A stretch of 64,000 nt of DNA from Actinomycetospora chibensis (lineage in GTDB: Bacteria > Actinomycetota > Actinomycetes > Mycobacteriales > Pseudonocardiaceae), in assembly GCF_028737215.1 (NCBI RefSeq), contig NZ_JAQZAM010000002.1:186001-250000 (forward strand), read 5' to 3'. The notes under the pieces were generated by a model. It had not been told where the DNA came from. It worked only from the letters and a program-made list of their open reading frames with translations, and did no database searches. A program made the position numbers and the translations under genes. The stretch's first letter is position 1; each line of letters opens with the position of its first letter. This document shows positions 34,559-43,479 of the stretch, piece by piece.

Positions 34559-35368
34559 ATGGCTGAGTTCGACAAGGCGACGCGCCCCGAGCCGACCGAG
34601 CGGCCCGGTCACTACACGATCCTGCTCGACGAGCAGTGGAGCATCGGGCCCAAGCTGCACGGCGGCTACCTGCTGGCCGTGCTGGCGCGGGCGGCCCGGG
34701 CGGCGATCGCCGACGAGCGACCGGACCACACCTGCCCGCAGGCGGTGACCGGCACGTTCCTGCGGGCCCCCGAGCCGGGGCCGGCGACCATGGAGGTCAC
34801 CGTCCTGCGGCTCGGGCGCGGGGCGTCGCAGCTCCGCGTCCGCCTCGACCAGGACGGACCCGCCGTCGAGGCGGCCTGCGTGCTCGGCCCACCCGCCGCG
34901 CTGTCGCCGGACGACCACGAGCCCGGGCCACCCGAGCTCACGCCCGTCGACGACTGCCCGCGCAGCCCGACGGCCACGGACGACGGGCGCGGCTCGCTGC
35001 CGATCATGGGTGTCCTCGACACCCGGCTCGACCCGCGGACCACCGGGTTCCTGCGGGGACGTCCCTCCGGGGAGGGCCGCGTCGCGGGCTGGGTGTCGCT
35101 CGACTGCGGCGAGCCGTGGACCCCGGAGGGCCTGCTGGTGGCGCTGGACATCCTGCCGCCGGCCACGTTCGACATGGGGCTCGCGGGGTGGTCGCCGACG
35201 ATGTCGCTCTCGGCGCACGTCGTCGCGGCGCCCGTGCCCGGCCCCCTGCGGGTGGTGCAGTGGGTCGAGCGTGCCGGCACGGACCGCATGCACGAGACAT
35301 GCCGCGTGTGGGACCCGGCGGGGCGCCTCGTCGGCCACGCGCACCAGCTCGCGGCCATCCGCAGGTAG
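34559..35368 (+). CDS. Acyl-CoA thioesterase family protein (TesB-like double hotdog)
   Basis: 269 residues. The N-terminal hotdog shows LDEQWSIGPKLHGGYLLAVLARAA and the second contains EPWTPEGLLVALDILPPATF and a C-terminal HETCRVWDPAGRLVGHAHQLAAIR, typical of thioesterase family proteins in Pseudonocardiales and mycobacteria. It would hydrolyse acyl-CoA to free acid and CoA in the cytosol. It lies 27 bases after the MT0933-like gene on the same strand, with no clear Shine-Dalgarno, and converges on serS. Confidence 0.87.
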   Translation: MAEFDKATRPEPTERPGHYTILLDEQWSIGPKLHGGYLLAVLARAARAAIADERPDHTCPQAVTGTFLRAPEPGPATMEVTVLRLGRGASQLRVRLDQDGPAVEAACVLGPPAALSPDDHEPGPPELTPVDDCPRSPTATDDGRGSLPIMGVLDTRLDPRTTGFLRGRPSGEGRVAGWVSLDCGEPWTPEGLLVALDILPPATFDMGLAGWSPTMSLSAHVVAAPVPGPLRVVQWVERAGTDRMHETCRVWDPAGRLVGHAHQLAAIRR

Positions 35369-35382
35369 GCGGCTCCTCCCGC

Positions 35383-36678
35383 CTACTCCGTGGTGCCGTC
35401 GGGCAGCAGCCGGCGGAACCCGGTGTACGGCACGAGCACCTCTGGCAGCGTCACCGAGCCGTCCTCGGCCTGGCACTGCTCGAGCACCGCGGCCATGGTC
35501 CGCCCGATCGGCAGGCCGGAGCCGTTGAGCGTCGCCACCTGCCCCCGCGTGCCCTGCGCGTCCTTCGACCGGATACCGGAGCGGCGGGCCTGGAACGTGC
35601 CGCAGTCGGAGCACGACGAGATCTCGCGGTAGGTGCCCTGGCTCGGCAGCCACACCTCGATGTCGTAGGTCAGACGGGCGTTGAACCCCATGTCGCCCGC
35701 GGCGAGCCGCACGACCCGGTAGGCGAGCCCGAGCTCCTGCAGGCACGCCTCGGCGTGGCCGAGCATCGTCTCGAGCTCGGCGTCCGACTCCTCGGCGGCG
35801 CAGACCCGCACCAGCTCCACCTTGGAGAACTGGTGCAGCCGCAGGATGCCGCGGGTGTCGCGGCCGTAGGAGCCGGCCTCGGAGCGGAAGCACGGCGTCC
35901 ACGACGTGTAGGCCCGCGGCAGCGACTCGGTGGGGAGGATCTCGTCGGCGTGCAGCGCCGTGAGCGGGACCTCGGCGGTGGGGATGAGCCAGAGGTCACG
36001 CTCGTCGGTGCCGGTGCGGAAGAGGTCGTCCGCGAACTTGGGCAGCTGGCCGGTGCCGGTCATCGTCGTCCCGGTGACGAGGTAGGGGACGGAGAACTCG
36101 GTGTAGCCGTGCCGGCCGGTGTGCAGGGTGAGGAAGAACGTCGCCAGCGCCCGCTCGAGCACCGCCCCCGGGCCGCGCGCGACGCTGAACCGGGCGCCCG
36201 AGAGCTTGGCCGCGCGACCGAAGTCCAGGATGCCCATCGCCTCGCCGAGCTCGACGTGGTCGCGCGGGGCGTCGAGCGCGGGGAGGTCGCCGACGCGCCG
36301 GACCTCGACGGCATCGGCCTCCGAGGCGCCGTCGGGGGCGTCGTCGGACGGCAGGTTGGGGATCGTGAGCAGCAGGTCGCGCAGCGCGGCCTCCGCGGCC
36401 TCGACCTCCTCCTCGGCCTCGCGGATGCGCTCCTTGAGCTCGCGGGCGCGCTCCTTGAGCCGATCCACGTCGGCCGACGGCGACCCGCTCTTCGCGGCCT
36501 TCCCGACCTCGGCGGCGGCGCGCTTCGATTCGGCGCGCAGCTCGTCGACCGCGCCGATGGCCCGCGCCCGTCGCGACGACAGCGCCTCGAGGCCGGACAG
36601 GTCGAGCGCGTAGCCGCGCCGACCCAGACGGCGGACCGCCTCGTCACCGAGCTCGAGCAGGAGCCGTGCGTCGTGCAT
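35383..36678 (-). CDS. serS: Seryl-tRNA synthetase
   Basis: 431 residues from ATG 36678. The N-terminal antiparallel coiled-coil arm (about 30-105: SSRRARAIGAVDELRAESKRAA ... LKERIREAEEEVEAAEAALRDLL) binds the long variable arm of tRNA-Ser. The class II catalytic core has motif 2 (CFRSEAGSYGRDTRG, about residue 264) and motif 3 (GSGLPIGRTMAAVLE, about residue 386). It charges tRNA-Ser (and tRNA-Sec where present). A tRNA-Leu gene lies 199 bases upstream on the same strand and might be co-transcribed. No T-box is visible. Confidence 0.96.
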   Translation of the reverse strand: MHDARLLLELGDEAVRRLGRRGYALDLSGLEALSSRRARAIGAVDELRAESKRAAAEVGKAAKSGSPSADVDRLKERARELKERIREAEEEVEAAEAALRDLLLTIPNLPSDDAPDGASEADAVEVRRVGDLPALDAPRDHVELGEAMGILDFGRAAKLSGARFSVARGPGAVLERALATFFLTLHTGRHGYTEFSVPYLVTGTTMTGTGQLPKFADDLFRTGTDERDLWLIPTAEVPLTALHADEILPTESLPRAYTSWTPCFRSEAGSYGRDTRGILRLHQFSKVELVRVCAAEESDAELETMLGHAEACLQELGLAYRVVRLAAGDMGFNARLTYDIEVWLPSQGTYREISSCSDCGTFQARRSGIRSKDAQGTRGQVATLNGSGLPIGRTMAAVLEQCQAEDGSVTLPEVLVPYTGFRRLLPDGTTE

Positions 36679-36842
36679 CCGGGGGCGTCCTCTCCGGGGG
36701 TGGGTGGAACCGCAGGGTTCCAGGGTCCCGCACGCGGGCGTCGGCGTGACGCTCAGGGCCGCCCGGCGCACCGGGCGCACAGGACGGCGCCCCGGAGGGA
36801 GGTGGTCCGGCCCCCGCGGCGGACGACACGCGGGGACGACGA

Positions 36843-36859
36843 GCGTGCCGGGGGCACGC
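36843..36859. terminator. Hairpin downstream of tRNA-Leu
   Basis: GCGTGCC (36843-36849) pairs perfectly with GGCACGC (36853-36859) around a three-base loop. It begins about 18 bases after the tRNA 3' end on the minus strand. There is no T-run, so it may act as a processing or weak termination structure. Confidence 0.4.
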
Positions 36860-36877
36860 GGGGTGGCACCGGAGGGG

Positions 36878-36960
36878 TGGGCGAGGGGGGAGTTGAACCC
36901 CCACATCCTTTCGGATACACGGACCTGAACCGTGCGCGTCTGCCATTCCGCCACTCGCCC
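36878..36960 (-). tRNA. tRNA-Leu (anticodon CAG)
   Basis: On the minus strand the acceptor GGGCGAG (36960-36954) pairs with CTCGCCC (36885-36879), with A as discriminator at 36878. The anticodon stem CACGG/CCGTG encloses TTCAGGT, giving anticodon CAG, which reads the CUG codon. A long variable arm (class II tRNA) and the T-arm GGGGGTTCAACTCCCCC follow. The 83-base length and the type fit leucine. CCA is not encoded. Confidence 0.96.
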
Positions 36961-37039
36961 GGAGTGATCTGATTCGAACGCTAGCACGGGGCTTTCGGGC
37001 CTTCCCGAAGGAGGTCCACGCCCTCGCGACGGCGACCGA

Positions 37040-37045
37040 TACCAT
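37040..37045 (+). promoter_or_regulatory. Predicted -10 box of the fhaA-pknB operon
   Basis: TACCAT at 37040-37045 matches the actinobacterial TANNNT -10 pattern, about 90 bases before the fhaA GTG, in the only sizeable gap upstream of the seven-gene operon. No clear -35 is seen. Confidence 0.4.
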
Positions 37046-37134
37046 CGGAACTGCCCGGCCGGTGTGGCGACACTCCGGACCGGGCAGCAGTCATGCGAGG
37101 CGACCGGGCGAGTGTCGGACGAGGAGGGATCGCG

Positions 37135-38433
37135 GTGGGGCGCGCACAGCGCTTCGAGCGGAAGCTCGAAGGTCTGGTGGGTGACGCCTTCGCACGCGTG
37201 TTCGGCGGCAAGGTCGTCCCGCAGGAGATCGCACAGGGTCTTCGCCGTGAGGCGGAGGACGGCGTGCGAGAGTTGGCAGGTGGGCGCCGCTTGGCGCCCA
37301 ATCAGTACACGGTGGTGCTCAGTCCCGCGGACCACGAACGCCTGGCCGGCGACGAGGAGACCATCACCCACTCGCTCATCGAGGTCGTGGAGGAGCACCT
37401 CACGGAGGGCGGGTGGGAGACTTACGGTGAGGTCGTAGTCTCTCTGGAGCGTTCCGACGCGCTGCACACGGGACAGTTCCGCACCAGGTCGTCCGTTGAC
37501 CCCGACGCGTCGCGGCGACGGGCCGCGAGCCCCCGATCCGCAGGAGAACAGCCCATGAGTCAGGCACCCGGCCGCTACCCGGACGACCAGCAGGGTCGTG
37601 ACGGCAACTACGGCCAGCCCGGATACGACCAGTACGGCCAGCCTCAGCAGGGCTACCCCCAGCAGGGCGGCTACCCGCAGCAGGGCGGCTACGACCAGTA
37701 CGGCCAGCCGCAGGGCTACCCCCAGCAGGGCGGCTACCCCCAGCAGGGCGGCTACGACCCGTACGCGCAGCAGGGTGGTGGCTACCCGCAGCAGGGCTAC
37801 GGCCAGCCCGGCTACGACCAGTACGGCCAGCCCCAGCAGGGCTACGGCCAGCCCGGGTACGACCAGTACGGCCAGCCCCAGCAGGGCTACGGCCAGCAGG
37901 GCTACGACCAGTACGGGCAGCAGGGCTACGGCCAGCCCCAGGGGTACGACCAGTACGGCCAGCCCCAGCAGGGCTACGGCCAGCCCCAGGGCTACGACCA
38001 GTACGGCCAGCCCCAGGGCTACCCGCAGCAGGGGGGCTACGGCGGCCAGTACGGCCAGGGCGGCTACGACCCGTACGCCCAGCAGGGCGGCTACGACCAG
38101 TACGGCCAGCAGGGTGGCGGCTACGGCGGCGTGCAGACCCGTCAGCTCACCGCGTCGCTGACCCTGGACGACGGCTCGAACCGCTCGTACCAGCTCGTCA
38201 ACGGCTCGAACGTCATCGGCCGCGGTCAGGACGCCCAGTTCCGCCTCGCCGACACCGGTGTCTCCCGTCGTCACCTCGAGATCAACTGGGACGGCCAGCA
38301 GGCCACCCTGTCGGACCTCGGGTCGACGAACGGCACCACCGTCAACGGGACGCCCGTGCAGACGTGGCAGCTCGCCGACGGCGACACCATCCGCGTCGGC
38401 CACTCGGCTCTGCTGTTCCGCGCGCAGGGCTGA
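37135..38433 (+). CDS. fhaA: FHA-domain protein FhaA with GYQ-rich repeat linker
   Basis: 432 residues from GTG 37135 (GAGGAGG seven bases upstream), the start that aligns with FhaA of mycobacteria. Residues 3-125 form the DUF3662 domain ([27 protein letters not shown]). Residues about 158-332 are a low-complexity repeat with eight DQYGQ and two DPYAQ units. Residues about 345-430 form the FHA domain, with intact phosphothreonine-binding residues ([26 protein letters not shown]). FhaA binds phosphorylated PknB targets such as MviN and links Ser/Thr phosphorylation to peptidoglycan synthesis. First gene of the operon. Confidence 0.95.
   Translation: MGRAQRFERKLEGLVGDAFARVFGGKVVPQEIAQGLRREAEDGVRELAGGRRLAPNQYTVVLSPADHERLAGDEETITHSLIEVVEEHLTEGGWETYGEVVVSLERSDALHTGQFRTRSSVDPDASRRRAASPRSAGEQPMSQAPGRYPDDQQGRDGNYGQPGYDQYGQPQQGYPQQGGYPQQGGYDQYGQPQGYPQQGGYPQQGGYDPYAQQGGGYPQQGYGQPGYDQYGQPQQGYGQPGYDQYGQPQQGYGQQGYDQYGQQGYGQPQGYDQYGQPQQGYGQPQGYDQYGQPQGYPQQGGYGGQYGQGGYDPYAQQGGYDQYGQQGGGYGGVQTRQLTASLTLDDGSNRSYQLVNGSNVIGRGQDAQFRLADTGVSRRHLEINWDGQQATLSDLGSTNGTTVNGTPVQTWQLADGDTIRVGHSALLFRAQG
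37606..38130 (+). repeat. Degenerate tandem repeats encoding [10 protein letters not shown] units
   Basis: About 520 bases of imperfect tandem repeats inside fhaA (recurrent GGCTACGACCAGTACGGCCA and CAGCAGGGCTAC blocks). They encode Gly-Tyr-Gln-Pro-rich sequence with eight DQYGQ cores. Repeats this regular at DNA level are prone to copy-number change. Confidence 0.9.
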
Positions 38434-38452
38434 GGTCCGAAGGCCCGACGGC

Positions 38453-38932
38453 GTGCCCGAACTCGTCCTCCAGATCACGAGGGCCGGATTCCTGGCCCTC
38501 CTGTGGCTGTTCGTCCTCGCCGCGTTGCGGGTCGTGCGCAGCGACCTCTACGCGGCCTCGGGTCTGCGGGCCGCGGCGCCCGGCGGCCGACGGCCCCCGC
38601 GAGGGGGCACGTCCAAGCCGGCCCGCGGCGGCGGTCGCTCGGGCCCCAAGGCCCTGATCGTCACCGCCGGTGCCCTCGCGGGCACCCGTATCGCCCTGGA
38701 CGGCCGCCCGATCATGATCGGTCGGGCGGACGACTCCACGCTCGTGCTCGACGACGACTACGCGTCGACCCGGCACGCGCGCATCTCCCAGTCCGGCGAC
38801 GACTGGTACGTCGAGGATCTCGGGTCCACCAACGGCACCTACCTCGACCGCAACAAGGTCTCCGGACCGACCCGTGTGCCGCTCGGCACCCCGATCCGGA
38901 TCGGCAAGACGGTCATCGAGCTCCGGTCATGA
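38453..38932 (+). CDS. fhaB: FHA-domain membrane protein FhaB (FipA)
   Basis: 159 residues from GTG 38453. One N-terminal membrane helix (about 8-28, FLALLWLFVLAALRVV) is followed by a basic linker and a C-terminal FHA domain (about 75-158) with IGRADDSTLVL, STRHARI and [13 protein letters not shown]. Its mycobacterial counterpart is phosphorylated by PknA, binds division proteins and supports septal peptidoglycan synthesis under stress. It lies 19 bases after fhaA. Confidence 0.95.
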   Translation: MPELVLQITRAGFLALLWLFVLAALRVVRSDLYAASGLRAAAPGGRRPPRGGTSKPARGGGRSGPKALIVTAGALAGTRIALDGRPIMIGRADDSTLVLDDDYASTRHARISQSGDDWYVEDLGSTNGTYLDRNKVSGPTRVPLGTPIRIGKTVIELRS

Positions 38933-39020
38933 CCGCGGCGGCGCCCGACTCCGCCGCGGAGACACCCGTCATCCGGACCCGGGTGTCGTTCCCCCATCCC
39001 CTCCCGTGCAGGATCGTCCC

Positions 39021-40391
39021 GTGACCCTGGTGCTGCGCTACTCCGCTCGCAGTGACCGGGGCCTGGTACGGCAGAACAACCAGGACTCGGTCTACGCGGG
39101 CCCGCGCCTGCTCGCCCTCGCCGACGGCATGGGCGGGCACGCGGCCGGCGAGGTGGCCTCGAAGCTGGTCATCGCCGCCCTCGTGCCGCTCGACGACGAC
39201 GAGCCCGGTGACGACCTCCTGGGCGAGCTCGCCGAGGCCACCGCCCAGGGCAACGACGCGATCACCGAGCTCGTCAGCGAGGAGCCCGACCTCGACGGCA
39301 TGGGCACGACGCTCACCGCGGTGCTGTTCGCCGGCAGTCGGCTGGGCATGGTGCACGTCGGCGACAGTCGCGCCTATCTCTTCCGTGACGGCGTCCTCAC
39401 GCAGATCACGCGGGACGACACGTTCGTGCAGTCCCTGATCGACGAGGGCCGGATCACAGAGGACGAGGCCGCGAGCCATCCCCAGCGCTCGCTGCTGCTG
39501 CGCGCTCTCACCGGCCACGACGTCGAACCCGCCCTCACGGTGCGGGAGGCGCGGTCAGGTGACCGGTACCTCCTGTGCTCCGACGGGCTCTCCGGCGTCG
39601 TGAGCGCCGAAACCCTCGCCGAGGCCCTGACGATCGCCGACCCGCAGGACTGTTCGGACCGGCTCATCGAGCTCGCCCTCAAGGGCGGCGGCCCGGACAA
39701 CGTCACCTGCATCGTCGCCGACGTCGTCGACGTCGACTACGGCGAGCACGACCCCATCTACGGCGGCGCCGCCGGCGACGGCCGCCCCGACCGCCCGCCG
39801 GGCGACTCCGCGGCCGCGCGCGCCTCCGCCGCGACGCTGACCCGCAGCGAGCCCGAGTCGCGTCCCGCGCCCGCGGTCTCCGAGACCCCGCGCCGGGGTG
39901 GCGCGAAGCGCGGACGCCTGCGCCTGGCCCTCGCCGCACTGGCCGTCGTCGCCCTCGCCCTCATCGCCGTGATCGCGGCGAAGATCTACGTCGACAACCA
40001 GTACTACGTGGCCAGCAGCGGCGACCAGGTCGCGATCTACCAGGGCGTGCCCGGCACCTTCCTCGGCGTCACGCTGCAGGAGGTCGTCGAGAACCCCGGC
40101 CTGCGCATCGCCGACCTCACGCCGGTCGCGCGCCAGCAGCTCTCCGGCGACGGCATCCGCGTCGCGGACCTGGACGGCGCCCGCGCCACCGTCGCCCGGC
40201 TCGGTGCCGAGCAGATGCTCCCGCCGTGCCAGCCGGCCGTGCTGCCCGGCACCGTGCCGCCGGCCGGTGCGCCGCAGCCCGGGGTCTCCGCGCCCACCGC
40301 CGCCCCCGGCGTGGCCGGTCCGGCCCCGGTGGCCTCGCCCACCACGACCGAGCCGCAGGTCCCGGGGCGGGACTGCCGCCAGGTGCCGTAG
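39021..40391 (+). CDS. pstP: Ser/Thr protein phosphatase PstP (PP2C family)
   Basis: 456 residues from GTG 39021; GTG 39006 is an in-frame alternative. The catalytic PP2C domain (1-240) keeps the metal-binding aspartates: NNQDSVY (D22), ALADGMGGHA (D35), CSDGLSG and GGPDNVT. A membrane helix lies at about residues 301-322, followed by an extracytoplasmic domain ending in a Pro/Ala/Thr-rich tail. PstP dephosphorylates PknA, PknB and their substrates and is the operon's off-switch. Its TAG overlaps the rodA GTG by one base. Confidence 0.96.
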   Translation: MTLVLRYSARSDRGLVRQNNQDSVYAGPRLLALADGMGGHAAGEVASKLVIAALVPLDDDEPGDDLLGELAEATAQGNDAITELVSEEPDLDGMGTTLTAVLFAGSRLGMVHVGDSRAYLFRDGVLTQITRDDTFVQSLIDEGRITEDEAASHPQRSLLLRALTGHDVEPALTVREARSGDRYLLCSDGLSGVVSAETLAEALTIADPQDCSDRLIELALKGGGPDNVTCIVADVVDVDYGEHDPIYGGAAGDGRPDRPPGDSAAARASAATLTRSEPESRPAPAVSETPRRGGAKRGRLRLALAALAVVALALIAVIAAKIYVDNQYYVASSGDQVAIYQGVPGTFLGVTLQEVVENPGLRIADLTPVARQQLSGDGIRVADLDGARATVARLGAEQMLPPCQPAVLPGTVPPAGAPQPGVSAPTAAPGVAGPAPVASPTTTEPQVPGRDCRQVP

Positions 40392-42001
40392 TGACGCGCC
40401 CGACCGCTCCCGGCGGCGCCGGCCCCGGTCCTGCCGGGGCCCCCGGGATCGAGCGTCCGGCCGACCGCACGGCCATGCGGCCCGCGGTCGCGGCCGCCGT
40501 GTCCACGCGTCGCGGGGTCGAGCTGGCGCTGCTCGGCTTCGCCGCGGTCATCACCACCGGCGCCCTGGTGCTCGTCGAGGCGAACCAGGAGCAGGAGCTC
40601 ACCTGGACGCTGCTGTACCTCGGCGCCGCCTACATGGCCATCCTCGCGGCGGCGCACGTCGCGGTCCGCAAGTTCGCGCCCTACGCCGACCCGCTCGTCC
40701 TGCCCCTCGCCGCGCTGCTCAACGGCCTGGGCCTGGTCATGATCCATCGGGTCGACCTCGCCCGGATCGCCCGCGCGGCCAGCCTCGGCAACGACGAGCC
40801 CACCCAGGAGGCGCTGCGCCAGGTCGGCTGGACCGCGATCGGCATCGTGTTCTTCGTCGGGATGCTCGTCCTCGTGCCCGACCACCGCACCCTCGCCCGC
40901 TACGGCTACACCGCCGGATTCGTCGGCCTGGTGCTGCTCGCCCTGCCCGCGGTGCTGCCGGCCTCGCTCTCGGAGGTCAACGGCGCCCGCATCTGGATCC
41001 GCCTCGGGCCGGCCAGCATCCAGCCCGGCGAGTTCGCGAAGATCCTGTTCGTCGTCTTCTTCGCGTCGTTCCTCGTGGTGAAGCGCGACCTGTTCACCAG
41101 CGCGGGCAAGCGGTTCCTCGGCATGACGTTCCCGCGCCCCCGCGACCTCGGGCCCCTGCTCGTGGCATGGGGCGTCGCGATGGCGGTGCTGGTCTTCGAG
41201 TCCGACCTCGGCACGTCCCTGATGTTCTTCGGGATCGTGCTGGTGATGCTCTACGTCGCCACCGAGCGCATCTCGTGGGTGATCATCGGTCTGGTCATCT
41301 TCGGTGCCGGCGCGTTCGCGGCGTGGACGTTCGTGTCCCGCGTCCAGACCCGCGTCTCGGTGTGGCTCGACCCCTTCGCCGACTTCAACGGTCGTGGCTT
41401 CCAGGTCAGCCAGGGCCTGTTCGGTCTGGCGACGGGCGGGGTCGGCGGCACCGGTCTCGGCGCCGGTCGCCCGGAGCTCGTGCCCTTCGCCAGCACCGAC
41501 TTCATCTTCACCTCCCTGGGTGAGGAGATCGGCCTCGTCGGGATCGCGGCGCTGCTGCTCATCTACTGCCTGCTCGCCACCCGGGCGATGCGCAGTGCGC
41601 TGGCCGTGCGCGACACCTTCGGCAAGCTGCTCGCCGCGGGCCTCGGGTTCGCGATCGCGTGGCAGGTGTTCGTCGTCGTCGGCGGCGTCATCAACCTCAT
41701 CCCGAACACCGGCATCACGGCGCCGTTCGTGTCCTACGGCGGGTCGTCGCTCGTGGCCAACTACGCGCTGGTCGCGCTGGTGCTGCGCGTGTCGAACGCG
41801 GCCCGCCAGCCCGCGAGCGAGAAGCGGCCCAGCCCGGCGGCCGGGCCGTCGGCGCCGCTCGCGCCCCTGGCCGAGGCCAGCACCGAGATGGTGCAACGCG
41901 ACCAGGTGCGCACCCCACCGTCCGGCGTGCACCACCAGGAGCCGGCCGGACCGGCGGCCCCCACGGGCCGCGCCCCGCGAGGAAGGACCCGAGGAGAGTG
42001 A
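40391..42001 (+). CDS. rodA: FtsW/RodA/SpoVE-family peptidoglycan glycosyltransferase RodA
   Basis: 536 residues from GTG 40391. About ten to twelve membrane helices follow a Pro/Ala-rich N-terminal tail. Family landmarks include GARIWIRLGPASIQPGEFAKI, the FESDLGTSLMFFGI segment with the conserved Asp, and NLIPNTGITAPFVSYGGSS near the C-terminus. It polymerises lipid II glycan strands outside the membrane, paired with the transpeptidase encoded next. A long polar C-terminal tail (about 70 residues) carries Thr/Ser that could be phosphorylated. Its stop overlaps the pbpA start (GTGA). Confidence 0.95.
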   Translation: MTRPTAPGGAGPGPAGAPGIERPADRTAMRPAVAAAVSTRRGVELALLGFAAVITTGALVLVEANQEQELTWTLLYLGAAYMAILAAAHVAVRKFAPYADPLVLPLAALLNGLGLVMIHRVDLARIARAASLGNDEPTQEALRQVGWTAIGIVFFVGMLVLVPDHRTLARYGYTAGFVGLVLLALPAVLPASLSEVNGARIWIRLGPASIQPGEFAKILFVVFFASFLVVKRDLFTSAGKRFLGMTFPRPRDLGPLLVAWGVAMAVLVFESDLGTSLMFFGIVLVMLYVATERISWVIIGLVIFGAGAFAAWTFVSRVQTRVSVWLDPFADFNGRGFQVSQGLFGLATGGVGGTGLGAGRPELVPFASTDFIFTSLGEEIGLVGIAALLLIYCLLATRAMRSALAVRDTFGKLLAAGLGFAIAWQVFVVVGGVINLIPNTGITAPFVSYGGSSLVANYALVALVLRVSNAARQPASEKRPSPAAGPSAPLAPLAEASTEMVQRDQVRTPPSGVHHQEPAGPAAPTGRAPRGRTRGE

Positions 42002-43479
42002 ACACCCCGCTGCGACGGGTCTCCCTCGCGGTCATGGTGCTGGTCCTGCTGCTGCTGGGCCAGGCCACCTGGATCCAGGTCGTCAAGGCCGACGAGTACC
42101 GCGCCGACCCCCGGAACGCCCGCGTCCTGCTGGACGAGTACGCCCGCCAGCGCGGCCAGATCTCGGCCGGCGGCGAGGTGCTCGCCCAGAGCGTCGAGAG
42201 CCCCGACCCGGGCGACCGCCTGCGCTTCCTGCGCCAGTACACCGACGGGCCGCTCTACGCGCCCGTCACCGGTTACTACTCGCAGATCTACGGCGCGGGC
42301 GGCATGGAGCGCGCGATGGACCCGGTGCTCAACGGCACCGACGACCGCCTGTTCGTGCGCCGCATCTCCGACGCCGTCACCGGTCGCGACCCGGCGGGCG
42401 GCAACGTCGTGCTGAGCATCGACCCGCGGATCCAGCGGGCGGCCTACGAGGCCATGACCTCGCGGAACTACCAGGGCTCGGTGGTCGCGATCCGCCCGCA
42501 GACCGGCGAGATCCTCGCGATGGTCTCCACGCCGTCGTACGACCCGAACCCGCTGGCGAGCCACTCGGGCACCACGCAGCAGAACGCGTGGAACGAACTC
42601 ACCGAGGACGACCCGCCGACGCTGTCGAACCGCGCGATCAACGAGACCTACCCGCCCGGCTCGACCTTCAAGATCGTCAACACGGCGGCCGCGCTCGAGG
42701 CCGGGATGATCACGCCGCAGACCCCGGTCACCGCGGCCCCGCGCATCACGCTGCCCGACTCGACGACGCAGCTCGAGAACTACGACGGCAAGCCGTGCGG
42801 GCCCGGCGGGACCGTCCCGTTCGCCACCGCGTTCGCGAAGTCCTGCAACGGGCCGTTCGCGCAGCTCGCCGTGCAGGTCGGCGCCGACCGGCTGCGGGGT
42901 ATGGCCACCTCGCTGGGCTTCAACAACCCGGCGCTCACGGTCCCGATGCCGGTGCAGCCCTCGCAGGTCGGCGACCTCGACGACGGCGCGTCGGTGGCCC
43001 AGTCCGGCATCGGCCAGCGCGACGTCCGCCTCACGCCGCTGCAGAACGCGCAGATCGCGGCGACGGTGGCCAACGGGGGCGTCCCGATGACCCCGAACAC
43101 CGTGTCCCAGATCCAGGGCCAGGACCTCTCGACGGTCGACACCACCGAGCCCGACCGCCTGGCCCGGGCGTTCTCGCAGTCCACCGCGGACACCCTGACC
43201 CAGCTCATGATCGGGTCGGAGAACAACGGCTCCGGAGAGGGCAAGATCCCCGGCGTCCAGATCGCCTCCAAGACCGGTACCGCCGAGTGGGGCGCCGACC
43301 CGAAGACCAACCCCCCGCACACCTGGTACGACGCCTTCGGCCCGGTGCCGAACCCGCAGATCGCGGTGTCGGTCATCGTCGAGCGCGGCGGCAACCGCGG
43401 CGAGGAGGCCACCGGCGGCTCGGTGGCCGCTCCGATCGGCCGCGCGGTCATCGCCGCCGCCCTGGGGGGTGACGGCTGA
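41998..43479 (+). CDS. pbpA: Class B penicillin-binding protein PbpA
   Basis: 493 residues from GTG 41998. An N-terminal signal anchor (about 8-25) is followed by the short non-penicillin-binding domain of the PbpA type and a transpeptidase domain. Active-site motifs are STFK (S222), SCN (S282) and KTGTAE (K425). It cross-links peptidoglycan as partner of RodA; the mycobacterial PbpA is required for septation and is a PknB substrate. Length and gene position match. Last base of its TGA is the first base of the pknA ATG. Confidence 0.96.
   Translation: MNTPLRRVSLAVMVLVLLLLGQATWIQVVKADEYRADPRNARVLLDEYARQRGQISAGGEVLAQSVESPDPGDRLRFLRQYTDGPLYAPVTGYYSQIYGAGGMERAMDPVLNGTDDRLFVRRISDAVTGRDPAGGNVVLSIDPRIQRAAYEAMTSRNYQGSVVAIRPQTGEILAMVSTPSYDPNPLASHSGTTQQNAWNELTEDDPPTLSNRAINETYPPGSTFKIVNTAAALEAGMITPQTPVTAAPRITLPDSTTQLENYDGKPCGPGGTVPFATAFAKSCNGPFAQLAVQVGADRLRGMATSLGFNNPALTVPMPVQPSQVGDLDDGASVAQSGIGQRDVRLTPLQNAQIAATVANGGVPMTPNTVSQIQGQDLSTVDTTEPDRLARAFSQSTADTLTQLMIGSENNGSGEGKIPGVQIASKTGTAEWGADPKTNPPHTWYDAFGPVPNPQIAVSVIVERGGNRGEEATGGSVAAPIGRAVIAAALGGDG

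Noticed and set aside
32576-35902. 1108-codon minus-strand open frame
   Set aside because: It crosses kinase, antitoxin-like and thioesterase genes out of frame; only compositional bias keeps it open.
36679-36842. Possible T-box leader upstream of serS (GGAACC-GCA-GGTTCC hairpin near 36710)
   Set aside because: No T-box core sequence (TGGN/antiterminator) is visible; the hairpin alone is not enough.
36679-38478. N-terminal extension of the seryl-tRNA synthetase frame
   Set aside because: It runs through the tRNA-Leu gene and antisense to fhaA; the family start is ATG 36678.
39575-40390. Upstream extension of the RodA frame
   Set aside because: It lies in another frame over pstP; RodA begins at GTG 40391 overlapping the pstP stop.
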